Shown piece by piece: positions 48,600 through 57,396 of a stretch of 64,000 bases of DNA. Positions within the stretch are counted from its first letter, which is position 1. Each line of letters starts with the position of its first letter. The stretch spans positions 682,001 through 746,000 of the forward strand of contig NZ_JACHNE010000001.1 in assembly GCF_014205255.1 (NCBI RefSeq), read 5' to 3'. The notes beneath the pieces were generated by a model, which did no database searches, had not been told where the DNA came from, and was given only the letters and a program-made list of their open reading frames with translations. Source of the DNA: Streptomyces caelestis (GTDB lineage: Bacteria; Actinomycetota; Actinomycetes; Streptomycetales; Streptomycetaceae). A program made the translations under genes and the position numbers.

Positions 48600-50938
48600 A
48601 GGCGCGCCAGTGGTCCAGGGACCTGGGTGTGGGGATCAGGTTCGCTTTCGCCAGCGGGCGGGAGGGGCGGGCGCGGATGCTGCTCACCGCCGTCGGCGTG
48701 GGGCTCGGTGTGGCACTGCTGCTGCTGTCCACCGCGATTCCGAATGCGCTGACCGTCCGGCACGACCGGGAGGAGGCGCGCACCGACCTCACGTACACCA
48801 CGTTCAGCGAGTCGCGGCTGCCGAAGACGGACGCCACGCTGCTGGTCGGCGAGGCCGGCACGGCCTTCCGCGACAAGGAGGTGCGCGGGCGGGAGTTGCA
48901 GCCCGAGGGGCCCAAGGCGCCCCTGCCGCCAGGGGTCTCGAGGTTTCCCGGGGTGGGCGAGATGGTGGTCTCCCCCGCGCTGAAGCGGCTGCTGGAGTCC
49001 GGCGAGGGGAAGCTGCTGCGCGAGCGGCTGCCGGAGCGGATCGTGGGCACCATCGCCGAACCTGGACTGATCGGTGCCCAGGAACTCGCCTTCTACCGCG
49101 GCGCCGACAACCTCGTGGTCAAGGAGGACTACGGCCTGGTCGAACGCATCGACCGGTTCGGCGCAGGGGTCAAGCCCTCGGAGGAGACGGACCCCGTCCT
49201 GGCCCTGCTCGCCCTCGTGGTGTTCCTGGTGCTGCTGATGCCGGTCGGCGTGTTCATCGCCGCGGCCGTGCGGTTCGGCGGCGAGCGCCGTGACCGGCGA
49301 CTCGCAGCCCTGCGACTGGTGGGCTCGGACAGCCGGATGACCCGGCGGATCGCCGCGGGCGAGGCCCTCGCCGGCTCCGTGGCGGGCCTGGCCTTCGGCA
49401 CGGTTTTCTTCCTGATCGTCCGGGACCTCGCCGGGTCCGTGGACCTGTTCGACGTGAGCGTGTTCCCCAGCTATCTGACCCCCTCCCCCCTGCTCGCCCT
49501 GCTCGTCGCGGTCGCGGTCCCGGCGGCCGCCGTGCTGGTCACCCTGTTCGCGCTGCGGGGCGTGGTGATCGAGCCGCTCGGCGTGGTGCGCACCGCGAAG
49601 CCCCCGCGGCGCCGGCTGTGGTGGCGGCTGCTGCTGCCGCTGGGCGGTCTCGGACTGCTCTACCCGATGATCGGCAAGGACCGGTACAGCAAAGACTTCA
49701 ACCAGTACCAGGTCACCGGTGGCGTCCTGCTGCTGCTCGTCGGGGTGACCGCGCTGCTGCCGTGGGTCGTAGAGAGGGTTGTGAACCGGCTCGGCTCCGG
49801 CGGGGTCGCCTGGCAACTGGCCATCCGCCGACTTCAGTTGAGCAGCGGAACGGCCGCCCGCACGGTCAACGGCATCGCGGTCGCGGTGGCGGGCGCCATC
49901 GCCCTGCAGATGCTGTTCTCCGGGCTGCAGGGCCAGTACACCAAGCACACCACCAACGACCTCACCCGGGCCCAGATGCACGTGACACTGCCGGACGAGG
50001 TCCGGCTCGCCCGGGCGGCGGCCGACTTCAAGGCGACCAGAGGCGTTGCGAAGGTCTACGCCTTCGACGAGGGCTACGTCAGCGACCGGCGCAGGTTCGC
50101 CGAGAACACCGCCCGGGTCACGATCGCCGGCTGTGCTTCCCTGCGCGAGGTGGCTTCCTTCCCTTCCTGCAAGGACGGTGACGTCTTCGCCGTCCGGGGT
50201 GGCAACGATGAGGAGGGGGTGACCGACCTTTCCAAGCCCGGCACAAAGCTGTGGTTCGACGCGCTCGACGATCCCGGTGCTCATCACAGGCCGACGCCCT
50301 GGGCGGTGCCGGCGGACGTGAAGCAGGCACGGGCGATCGCGGACCCGTCCGGGTACAAGCGTGGCGGCCTGCTGCTGACGCCGGGCGCCCTGCCCTCGGG
50401 CGCCGCACATGGTCTCCTCGGGGAGATCTACCTCGCGCTCGACCAGGGGCTGGCGACCGCGCCCGAGTACACGCGGAACACGGCCCGCCGTCTCGGCCTG
50501 CCCACCGACCCGGTGATGTTGGTGTCCAGCAAGCGCGACGACACCTACGCCTCCATCCGCACCGGCCTGTTCGTCGGCGCCGCCTGCGTGCTGGCGCTGA
50601 TCGGCGCCAGTTTGCTGGTGTCGCAGCTGGAGCAGCTGCGCGAGCGCCGCAAACTGCTGTCGTCGCTGATCGCCTTCGGCACCCGGCGCCGCACACTGTG
50701 CCTGTCCGTGCTGTGGCAGACGGCGATCCCGATCGGCCTCGGCCTGGCGCTGGCCACGGCGATCGGGCTGACACTGGGCGCGGCACTGCTGAAGATGACG
50801 GACAAGCCGGTGGGCGCGGACTGGGCGAGCGTACTGTCGATGACCGGCATCGCCACAGCCGTCGTCCTGTTGGTGACCGTGCTCAGCCTGCCACCACTGC
50901 TCCGGCTGATGCGCCCGGACGGCCTGCGCACCGAGTGA
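48596..50938 (+). CDS. Large FtsX-type ABC permease (duplicated core)
   Basis: 780 residues. TM1 at MLLTAVGVGLGVALLLLSTA, then an extracytoplasmic domain, three TM segments including LALLALVVFLVLLMPVGVFI, a second half starting with AWQLAIRRLQLSSGTAARTV, another large external domain (about residues 460-640) and three C-terminal TMs ending LPPLLRLMRPDGL. This is the FtsX/BceB-like layout with two FtsX cores. It works with the ATPase upstream as an exporter or resistance pump. Confidence 0.88.
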   Translation: MKARQWSRDLGVGIRFAFASGREGRARMLLTAVGVGLGVALLLLSTAIPNALTVRHDREEARTDLTYTTFSESRLPKTDATLLVGEAGTAFRDKEVRGRELQPEGPKAPLPPGVSRFPGVGEMVVSPALKRLLESGEGKLLRERLPERIVGTIAEPGLIGAQELAFYRGADNLVVKEDYGLVERIDRFGAGVKPSEETDPVLALLALVVFLVLLMPVGVFIAAAVRFGGERRDRRLAALRLVGSDSRMTRRIAAGEALAGSVAGLAFGTVFFLIVRDLAGSVDLFDVSVFPSYLTPSPLLALLVAVAVPAAAVLVTLFALRGVVIEPLGVVRTAKPPRRRLWWRLLLPLGGLGLLYPMIGKDRYSKDFNQYQVTGGVLLLLVGVTALLPWVVERVVNRLGSGGVAWQLAIRRLQLSSGTAARTVNGIAVAVAGAIALQMLFSGLQGQYTKHTTNDLTRAQMHVTLPDEVRLARAAADFKATRGVAKVYAFDEGYVSDRRRFAENTARVTIAGCASLREVASFPSCKDGDVFAVRGGNDEEGVTDLSKPGTKLWFDALDDPGAHHRPTPWAVPADVKQARAIADPSGYKRGGLLLTPGALPSGAAHGLLGEIYLALDQGLATAPEYTRNTARRLGLPTDPVMLVSSKRDDTYASIRTGLFVGAACVLALIGASLLVSQLEQLRERRKLLSSLIAFGTRRRTLCLSVLWQTAIPIGLGLALATAIGLTLGAALLKMTDKPVGADWASVLSMTGIATAVVLLVTVLSLPPLLRLMRPDGLRTE

Positions 50939-50954
50939 GCCATTCGCCCCGACG

Positions 50955-51390
50955 GCCCATCAGTCACACACTCCCGGGCCTCCTGGGGTCCGGGCCCTCA
51001 CCACGGCTACGACCTCAGGCGGGCCTCGACGAAAGTTCGGTCACGACCGGCCACTGCCCTACGGCCAGGTCTGCTCGACGATGTCCCGGCTGCTGAAGAA
51101 CGGCCTCGTCGAAGTCGACGGGATCGAGGCCGGCAACGGTCCTGAGCGCAAGCGGTACGCCATTACGGAAGCCGGGATCTCCGACATGGAGCGGTGGCTG
51201 GCCACGTCGGAGAAGCCCGAGCCGTACCTGCAGTCGACGCTCTGTACGCGCTGCGGCCCACCGCAAGGCCGCCGACATCCTCGACAACCAGCGCTCCGAG
51301 CACCTGCGCAGCATGCGGATCTTCACCACCGTGAGCACAGGGGCGACCTCGCTGACCAGCCGGCCTGGCCGACGCGAAGTTCGTAATCGG
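50955..51390 (+). pseudogene. Decayed duplicate of the PadR regulator
   Basis: Nucleotide and protein pieces follow the 47.4 kb PadR gene in order: ISHTLPGLLGSGP (for IGNTLLGLLESGP), SSVTTGH (shifted frame, for KFGHDRP), then a clean MSRLLKNGLVEVDGIEAGNG and PERKRYAITEAGISDMERWL, then QSTLCTRC and frameshifted matches to the C-terminal half. At least three indels. The copy lies directly after the exporter operon, suggesting an old tandem duplication of the PadR-ABC unit. 51391-51590 holds nothing recognisable. Confidence 0.85.
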
Positions 51391-51590
51391 CCGATGTCCG
51401 CCATCGGCGGCCAGGGGCCACGGGACGATGTTGCGCCCGGTGAGCGATCTGGACGCCCTGGCTGTCCCGTCGGCCGCTCCCTCCGCAGGCCGGAGGCACC
51501 CGAGGAGGAAAAAGCTCCCGTCGTCGGCGACGGGGGCGTCGGAACGAAGGTGGCGAGCAGCGCGCCACCCGCAACCAGAGAGTAAATTGA

Positions 51591-51869
51591 GTGGAAAATC
51601 AGACGCCGCCTGCAATGGGAACCGGTCAGACGCCTCCAGCAAGTAAAACTCCTCAAGAGGAATCGGAAGACGTCGAAATCCGCAGGTCTGCCATCGGGGT
51701 CATCCTTTTCACGTCGACATGCGTGACACTAATTTCTGAGCTGGTGCTCGCCCTCGTCGGTGCGAGCCTCAAGATGACGGCAATGGCCGCTGTGATCGCA
51801 TTCGGCGGCACCTTCGGTCTTGGGTACTTCATCGCCAAGAGGCTTGGATGTATTCGAACGAGCACGTAA
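51591..51869 (+). CDS. Small two-TM membrane protein
   Basis: 92 residues from GTG 51591. A polar N-terminus (QTPPAMGTGQTPPASKTPQE) with an acidic EESEDVE stretch precedes two hydrophobic segments (AIGVILFTSTCVTLISELVL; MTAMAAVIAFGGTFGLGYFI) and a short basic tail. Ribosome-binding site weak. DNA here is clearly less GC-rich than around it, hinting at foreign origin. Family not recognised. An inverted repeat TCGATA...TATCGA (51874-51896) follows the stop. Confidence 0.55.
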   Translation: MENQTPPAMGTGQTPPASKTPQEESEDVEIRRSAIGVILFTSTCVTLISELVLALVGASLKMTAMAAVIAFGGTFGLGYFIAKRLGCIRTST

Positions 51870-52029
51870 TACTCGATAAACGCGGAGTCTATCGAAAACG
51901 ATCGTCCTCCCAGCTCAAACTGCGAACGCGCACAGCAACTGGACGCTCCCCGCGGCAACCGCTCGAACCGGGCTCCGTGTGACGTCTCCCAGGTGTGCTG
52001 CCGACACAGTGGATGTGTGCCTGGAAAAG

Positions 52030-52345
52030 AAGCGCCTTCGACACCTCGCCGCCATGTAGACGTGGAAACCTACGGCGCGGTCAAGGAACGCGATCACCTG
52101 CGCAAGACTCTCGAACGCGAGTTGTGGGTGTTCGGCGAAGAGTTCACATGATGCGCAGCAGCGTGATCGGCTTGACCGCATGCTGGAACATCACCGGCGC
52201 CCGTCGGCTGGGATCCCATTCCGGATGGGCCCGTTCGCGCGGTCGACGGCGGTGACAGGCGAGTCGATCTGATGCTCTCCACGGAAAGCCACGAACACGA
52301 CCGTGTGCGGCACCTCTCATCGAGCTCAAGGCACCCATCCGTCGA
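52030..52345 (+). pseudogene. Remnants of a large ATP-binding (Hsp90/MutL-like ATPase) protein gene
   Basis: Two pieces on the plus strand: VKERDHLRKTLERELWVFGE with EEFT, stop at 52151, and after a gap VDLMLSTESHEHDRVRHL, which continues as IELKAP one frame away. These resemble the downstream region (LWVFGEEF, VDLxLS, VVELKxP) of a family of large actinomycete ATPases with an Hsp90-like N-domain. The ATPase domain itself is absent. Family assignment is from memory of these motifs. Confidence 0.5.
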
Positions 52346-52399
52346 CGCCGACCGCGAGCAGGCCCTCCAGGTCGACTCCGGCATCAACTGCACAGCCCG

Positions 52400-52640
52400 A
52401 GCGGAAAGGCATGGACCGTGCCCGTCACCCTCACGCCGGACTGAAAGCCAAGTACCCGGGCAGACTCGCCCCTGCCCGCGTCCGCCGTGACTTCCGGCAC
52501 ATCTGCTGGAAGACCGCCCACCCGGCCCGAGCACCGAAACCTTCACGGCCCCGGCCCCTGGACGACCGCGAGGCCGCAGGAACACCGCCCCGACCCGATG
52601 CCACGACGTGCACACACCCGGGCAAATCGGGAGCTATGCC
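52400..52640 (+). pseudogene. C-terminal remnant of an IS701-like transposase
   Basis: The plus strand reads LKAKYPGRLAPARVRRDFRH and then ICWKTAHPARAPKPSRPRPL; the words APKPSRPGPGRPPGSKN would be the usual continuation in Streptomyces IS701-type transposases, and frames shift soon after. A later frame gives PGQIGSYAKVCPPDRPRG. No inverted repeats found. It marks an old insertion next to the kinase gene. Confidence 0.5.
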
Positions 52641-52834
52641 AAGGTGTGCCCTCCCGACCGCCCACGTGGCCTCTCGCCCGGTGGCGGGTTCTCGGCCGGA
52701 CGCTGTGGCTGAGAATGGTGTATCGCAAGTGTGACAGGTGATGCTTGGTGCCGATGCTACGGATGCGGCGCTTGGCTGTGCTGGTCCGGGGGCTGAACCT
52801 GATCGGCAGTGCAAATCTGAGAGGGCGGCAGGGC

Positions 52835-54388
52835 GTGGAGTTGCTGGACGGGGCAGATCCGCAGGCTGTTGGCGGTTATCCACTGCTGGCGCGCCTCGGT
52901 GAGGGCGGGATGGGACGGGTGTATCTGTCCCGGACCGTGTCGGGGCGTCCGCTGGCGCTCAAGACCGTGCGTGCCGAGTTGGGACGGGAGCCGGGGTTCG
53001 AGGAGCGGTTCGCGCGGGAAATCCGTAACAGCGACCGGGTGCGCTCGCCCTGGACGCCTGCGGTGGTGGACTACAGCCCGATGGGGCAGCGGCCGCAGTG
53101 GCTCGCCACCGAGTACGTGGCAGCTCCGTCCCTGGCGGAGTGGGTGCAGCGGTACGGCCGGCTGTCCGAGCAGTGCGTCCTGGCACTGGCGGCCGAGCTT
53201 TTCGGGGCGCTGGCAGCGGTACACGGGGCGGGGCTGGCCCACCGGGATGTCAAGCCGTCCAATGTGCTGTTGGGCCGCCGTAGTCCTCTGCTCATCGATT
53301 TCGGCATCGCGCGCGCGAGGGAGGACACGCGTCACACGAGGACCGGCGGTGTGATCGGTTCTCCCGGCTATCTGGCGCCGGAGCAGGTAAGTGCCGGGGA
53401 ATCGGGTGCGCCGGGTGACGTCTTCTCACTGGCTGCGGTACTGGTGTACGCGGCGACGGGACGGGGCCCGTTTTCCAGCCCGGACGACGAGTTCTCGCCT
53501 GCGGTGCTGCTCTACCGCATCGTGCATCAGGAGCCGAACCTCGACGGCGTTCCGGCGGCCCTGGTCCCGCTCTTGCGGTCCTGTCTGGTCAAGGACCCCG
53601 AGCAGCGGCCCACGCCCGGCACCGTCAGCGTGCTGTTGGAACGCTTGGGCGGCCGGTGCGGTACCTGGCCGCAGGTGCTGCCCGAGGGGCTGGAGAGAGA
53701 TCTCAACGTGCGGGAGGAGGAGGCGCAAGCGTTGATCTCCGCAACAGTGCAACCGCCGTCTGTGGCGGCTGTGTCACGTGAACCCGAAGACGGCCCGGCT
53801 TCCGCCGACGCAAAGACCTCCGTCCTGCCGCCTGTCGGCGCCGTGCGACGGTTGGTGTCCGGCCGTACCGGCCGGGCGGTGGCCGGGACCATGGCCGTGG
53901 CCTTGATGGCCGCGGCCGGCACGTTCCTCGTGCGGCATTTCTCCGGCGATGACGCCTCCGCCGGGACGCCTTCGCCGTCATCCACTACCGCATCGCTTCC
54001 CGAGGCCTGGGCAGGTACATGGGTCGGCACCGGGCCGGGCAATCCCACTCCTGACGGCTTCACTGAGCCCCGCACCAACCGGTTCACCGTCACTTTGACT
54101 CTCCACCCGGCACAACGAGGTGAGCTGGCGGGCAAGCAGGTCAGCAGGGTGACCGAAGTGGACACCAAACGTGAGCTGGGATGCACCGAGACCCTGCGAC
54201 TGCAGGAGATACGCAAGGCGTCGATGGTCCTCAAGGCGGTCAGCAGCCGCTCCACCGAACAGGGGGCCGAGGTCCCCTGCCCCAACGGCAGTATCTACAT
54301 CGTCACGATGACCGGCCGAGACACCCTGGGCCTGCGCGACGAAGGTGACCAGTCCGCCGGGGCGCCGTCCACCCTCACCCGGCGCTGA
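52835..54388 (+). CDS. Membrane-anchored Ser/Thr protein kinase (PknB-like)
   Basis: 517 residues from GTG 52835, where typical kinase N-termini begin (ELLDGADPQAVGGYPLLARL); the frame is open back to 52745. Kinase domain about 12-275: GEGGMGRVYL (22-31), Lys43, HRDVKPSNVLL (Asp138, Asn143), DFG 155-157, APEQ 181-184. A juxtamembrane linker precedes one TM (about 348-367) and an external domain of about 150 residues (EAWAGTWVGTGPGNPTPDGF; Cys in ELGCTETL and EVPCPNG, a likely disulphide). The sensor part is not PASTA. It probably senses an external signal and phosphorylates cytoplasmic targets. Confidence 0.9.
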   Translation: MELLDGADPQAVGGYPLLARLGEGGMGRVYLSRTVSGRPLALKTVRAELGREPGFEERFAREIRNSDRVRSPWTPAVVDYSPMGQRPQWLATEYVAAPSLAEWVQRYGRLSEQCVLALAAELFGALAAVHGAGLAHRDVKPSNVLLGRRSPLLIDFGIARAREDTRHTRTGGVIGSPGYLAPEQVSAGESGAPGDVFSLAAVLVYAATGRGPFSSPDDEFSPAVLLYRIVHQEPNLDGVPAALVPLLRSCLVKDPEQRPTPGTVSVLLERLGGRCGTWPQVLPEGLERDLNVREEEAQALISATVQPPSVAAVSREPEDGPASADAKTSVLPPVGAVRRLVSGRTGRAVAGTMAVALMAAAGTFLVRHFSGDDASAGTPSPSSTTASLPEAWAGTWVGTGPGNPTPDGFTEPRTNRFTVTLTLHPAQRGELAGKQVSRVTEVDTKRELGCTETLRLQEIRKASMVLKAVSSRSTEQGAEVPCPNGSIYIVTMTGRDTLGLRDEGDQSAGAPSTLTRR

Positions 54389-54655
54389 CGGCTGCGCCCG
54401 CCGACACGGCGGTGCCGAGCCCTTCCGATCCAGCGCCGGCTTCGCTGAGGTCGTGACGCTCCGTTGCCTGCGCCCTCCGGTACGGACTTCCAGCTGCGAC
54501 GTCTGAATGGCGCCGCGTCGCCGCCCTGATGGCCGACCAGGACTGGCCGGTATACAGCCCGGAGCGCCGACGCCCAGGGCAGTAGGCGGGCGGCGCGGGA
54601 GCGGGAGGCGCGGAGGGAGGCCGGGGTGCCGGGCCCGCGCCCCGCCCTCCGCCGG
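54389..54655. other. 267-bp gap between convergent genes
   Basis: No gene supported. A GC-rich run of GGGAGC/CGGGAG repeats (54590-54650) might act in termination between the kinase and the truncated HxlR gene. Confidence 0.35.
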
Positions 54656-55046
54656 TCAGTCGGACGCGGAGGCAGGCCGGGCCCCAGGGTCCAATCTCGC
54701 GCTGACCTGTCCGGATGTGGTGATCTCGTGCCCGGAGGCGCAGGTCACCACCGTGCGGACCGGGCTGCCGCAGTCGTGATGGAGCAGGGAGATGGTGGCA
54801 GCGTCGGCCGGGACGATCCAGCGCTCGGCCCAATCGTTGAGGGCAATCAGGATGGGCAGCAGACGGCGGCCCTTGTCGGTGAGGCGGTACTCGTCGCGCC
54901 CGCGCGTACCGGGAGCCCGGTAGCGGGTCTTCTCCAGGATGCCGTGGGCGACGAGGTCCCTCAGGCGGACTGACAGCACGCTCGGGCTGATGCCGCAGTG
55001 GCGCTCGAAGTCGTTGAAGCGGCGTGTGCCGTAGAACGCCTCCCTG
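54656..55046 (-). pseudogene. HxlR-family regulator lacking its N-terminus
   Basis: Reads REAFYGTRRFNDFERHCGIS, PSVLSVRLRDLVAHGILEKT, DEYRLTDKGRRLLPILIALN and DWAERWIVP, followed by a zinc-finger-like tail with HHDCGSPVRTVVTCASGHE. The usual first about 30 residues (CSVARALExIGERWxLLI) are missing: upstream of IIREAF the frame runs into DNA that on the other strand encodes an oxidoreductase. No start codon or ribosome-binding site remains at the junction, so the gene is probably dead. Confidence 0.75.
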
Positions 55047-55939
55047 ATGATCACGCCCGTGGTCCGCGGGCTCATCACCGGAGCGGGAGGAGCCGTCCTG
55101 ATCTCCCCGGACGTCGCAACCGTCGAGCTGGACGACAAGGGCTCGGCCCTCGGCGTCGTCATGACGGACGGAAGGAGTTTCCGGGCGCCGTTGGTCATCA
55201 GCGACGCCGGTGCGCTCAACACCCTGACCCGGCTGCTGCCGGTCCAGACTCCCGCCGCCGCCCGGCTCGCCGATCCCTGCGCGCCATCGACCCTTCACAG
55301 ACCTACGTCATGCTCAACATCGGGATACAGGAATCCGGCGACCGGCTCGACCTGGACCCGGCCAACATCTGGGCCCACGCCGGACGCGACATCGACAGCG
55401 ACACCGCCGCGTTCGAGGCCGACCCCGAGCACCGCGCCATGCCGACGTACTTCCTCACCTTCCCGTCCGTGAAGGACCCGTCGTGGGAAAGCCGGTATCC
55501 GGGACGCACCACCATCGACATCGCGGGACTGACCACCTGGTCGCTGTTCGAGCCGTACGCGGGCAGCGCGTGGATGCGCCGGGGCGCCGACTACGAGCGC
55601 CTCAAGGACAGGCACACCGAGGAACTACTGGGCCAGGTCTTCCGCTTCTGCCCCCAGCTGGAGGGCCGCATCGACCACACCGAGCTGGCGACGCCGCTCA
55701 GCTTCAACCACTTCCTCGGCAGGGAGAAGGGCGACTTCATGTCCCTCGCCCACACCCCGCAACGGTTCGCCCTGCGTGACCTCGGCGCCCACACCCACAT
55801 CCCCGGCCTCCGCCTCACCGGCCAGGACGTGGCCTCGGCCGGCGTCAGCGGCGCCGCCATCATGGGCGGCGTCGTCGCCTCCGCCGCCCTGGAACGCGAG
55901 CCCTGGAAGACCTCGCGACCGGATGAACGACGATGGTGA
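55047..55939 (+). pseudogene. NAD(P)/FAD-dependent oxidoreductase (phytoene-desaturase-like), headless and frameshifted
   Basis: From GLITGAGGAVLISPDVATVE the frame follows the middle and C-terminal parts of phytoene-desaturase/carotenoid-isomerase-like flavoenzymes. Around 55265-55280 the frame shifts: ARLADP continues as RSLRAIDPSQTYVMLNIGIQ in another phase. The C-terminal FAD-binding block is intact (HIPGLRLTGQDVASAGVSGA; AIMGGVVASAALER). The N-terminal GxGxxG Rossmann half is absent, cut at the same point as the divergent HxlR gene. Not expected to be active. Confidence 0.75.
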
Positions 55940-56019
55940 GGCAGCGAATGCAGCGTACGCACGTACCCCGACCGGATCTCGCCACGCAAGGACCGCTTCC
56001 GCGCCGCGCCTGACGGCAG

Positions 56020-56092
56020 ACACCACCACGCCCCTGAGCGACACCGACTTCGTCACCCCGTTCGAGGACCGGTACTTCGAGGACTACGCGCG
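56020..56092 (+). pseudogene. Possible MaoC-like dehydratase start fragment
   Basis: The frame reads PLSDTDFVTPFEDRYFEDYA and then degenerates. TPFEDRYFEDY resembles the start of MaoC-like hydratases (FEDRYFEDYVPGA). Only about 20 codons remain; could be chance. Confidence 0.35.
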
Positions 56093-56108
56093 ACGGCGGC
56101 GACAGTAC

Positions 56109-56300
56109 CGTGGCCGCTGCGATGAACCCGGCCGTGTCCGCATGGCTCGCTCTCATCCACCGCGCCTTCCTCAAGCCCTGGCGAAGACGTGCTTGTCCTG
56201 GGCGCCACCGGCTACGCAGGGTGGATGGCCGTCCAGCTCGCCCGCCTCCCCGACATGGGCAACCCTCACCGCGGCGGGAGGGCAGGACCGGAGCGCGGCA
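56109..56300 (+). pseudogene. Fragment of a quinone-oxidoreductase-like zinc-binding dehydrogenase
   Basis: STVAAAMNPAVSAWLALIHR in one frame is followed, after a shift near 56184, by EDVLVLGATGYAGWMAVQLA. This is the AAxxNPxxSxWxAL helix and the GATGxxGxxAVQLA Rossmann motif of MDR quinone reductases. Both ends are missing. Confidence 0.6.
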
Positions 56301-56332
56301 GCGTCTTCGCCCTCGCAAGGCCCAACCCATCC

Positions 56333-57268
56333 TCAACTCGGCGGACTGGAGATCGTGGGCCGCCCTGCCTCCACGGCCTCGGCGACCCGGGCCGTCGTCT
56401 CCCGCAGCCACATGTGCGCCGCGTCGTGCATGTGGACCGGATGCCACCACAAGGCCTGCTGGATCGGCACGGCGTCATAGGGCGGTTCCATGATGCGGAC
56501 GTGTGCGAGTCCGTCCAGCTCGTCGGCGAGACGCCTCTGAAGGAGAGCTACCCGGCGGGTGCCCGCGACCAGGAGTGGCATCAGCTGGAAACTGTCGACG
56601 GAGACCGCCACGCGCGGCTCGATGCCGAGCGTGGCGATCTGGCGGGCGGCGGGGGCGTCGTAGGCTCGTTGGTACGTCACCCATGGCAGTCGGGCCAGGT
56701 CGTCGAGGGTGAGCTGCTCGCCGACCTCGAGGTTGTCGTCGGCGACGAGGAAGACCCAGCTGTCCTGGTAGAGCTCGACCGTGGGGAAGCCGCGAATGAT
56801 GCCGTGGGGCAGCAGTAGCCCGTCCACGGTGCTGAGCAGCGACCCGGTACTGTCAATGATTTCGTTCGGTACCTGTTTGAACCTGAGCCGGATGCCTGGT
56901 GCCTCGGCTTGGATGGTGCGGGCGAGCTCGGCGCCGAAGACGGCAACCGCGTAGTCCGAGGCGATCAGCGTGAACTCATGTTCCTCGCGGGAGGGGTCGA
57001 ACTCGGCCTGACTGGCGAAGACGCGCTCCAGCAGGTCGCATGCGGTGGTGGTTCGGTCGAGGAGGGCCTGCCCGAGGGCGGTCAGTTCGTACCCTCCGCC
57101 CACCCGGGCGAGCAGGTCGTCGTCGAAGTGGCGGCGCAGCCGGGCCAGGGCCGCGCTCATCGCGGGTTGACTGAGCCCGATGCGCCGGCCGGCCCTGGTG
57201 ACGTTGCGCTCCTGCAGGAGGGCGCGCAGGGCAACGACGAGGTTGAGGTCCAGGCTGGCCAAGTTCAC
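56333..57268 (-). CDS. LysR-family transcriptional regulator (NodD-like)
   Basis: 311 residues from GTG 57268 (NLASLDLNLVVALRALLQER); ATG 57298 would add ten residues but has no ribosome-binding site either. HTH: VTRAGRRIGLSQPAMSAALA. The substrate-binding domain starts near FTLIASDYAVAVFGAELART and runs to VEAGRPTISSPPS. The NodD-like branch commonly activates aromatic-degradation operons with an aromatic acid as inducer. It is divergent from the 57.4-63.6 kb operon, with two palindromes between. Confidence 0.88.
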   Translation of the reverse strand: MNLASLDLNLVVALRALLQERNVTRAGRRIGLSQPAMSAALARLRRHFDDDLLARVGGGYELTALGQALLDRTTTACDLLERVFASQAEFDPSREEHEFTLIASDYAVAVFGAELARTIQAEAPGIRLRFKQVPNEIIDSTGSLLSTVDGLLLPHGIIRGFPTVELYQDSWVFLVADDNLEVGEQLTLDDLARLPWVTYQRAYDAPAARQIATLGIEPRVAVSVDSFQLMPLLVAGTRRVALLQRRLADELDGLAHVRIMEPPYDAVPIQQALWWHPVHMHDAAHMWLRETTARVAEAVEAGRPTISSPPS

Positions 57269-57328
57269 GAAGCATCCCGATTCCGGAGCCGGCACCATCG
57301 GTATTCACCGGCTGGATTCTTATATACA

Positions 57329-57354
57329 GGAAATCGATTTCCCTGATTGCAATC
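57329..57354. promoter_or_regulatory. Twin palindromes between LysR and the ring-cleavage operon
   Basis: GGAAATCGATTTCC (57329-57342, perfect 14-bp dyad) and GATTGCAATC (57345-57354, perfect 10-bp dyad) in an AT-rich patch. They lie 60 bp before the FAH start and 60-85 bp from the LysR start. Likely LysR recognition and activation sites. Confidence 0.6.
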
Positions 57355-57396
57355 TACGGGCCAGATTGGTGGCACCGCAATCGGGAGGAAATCTCC

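Noticed and set aside
48536..50410. 624-codon minus-strand open frame
   Set aside because: Antisense shadow of the large FtsX-type permease.
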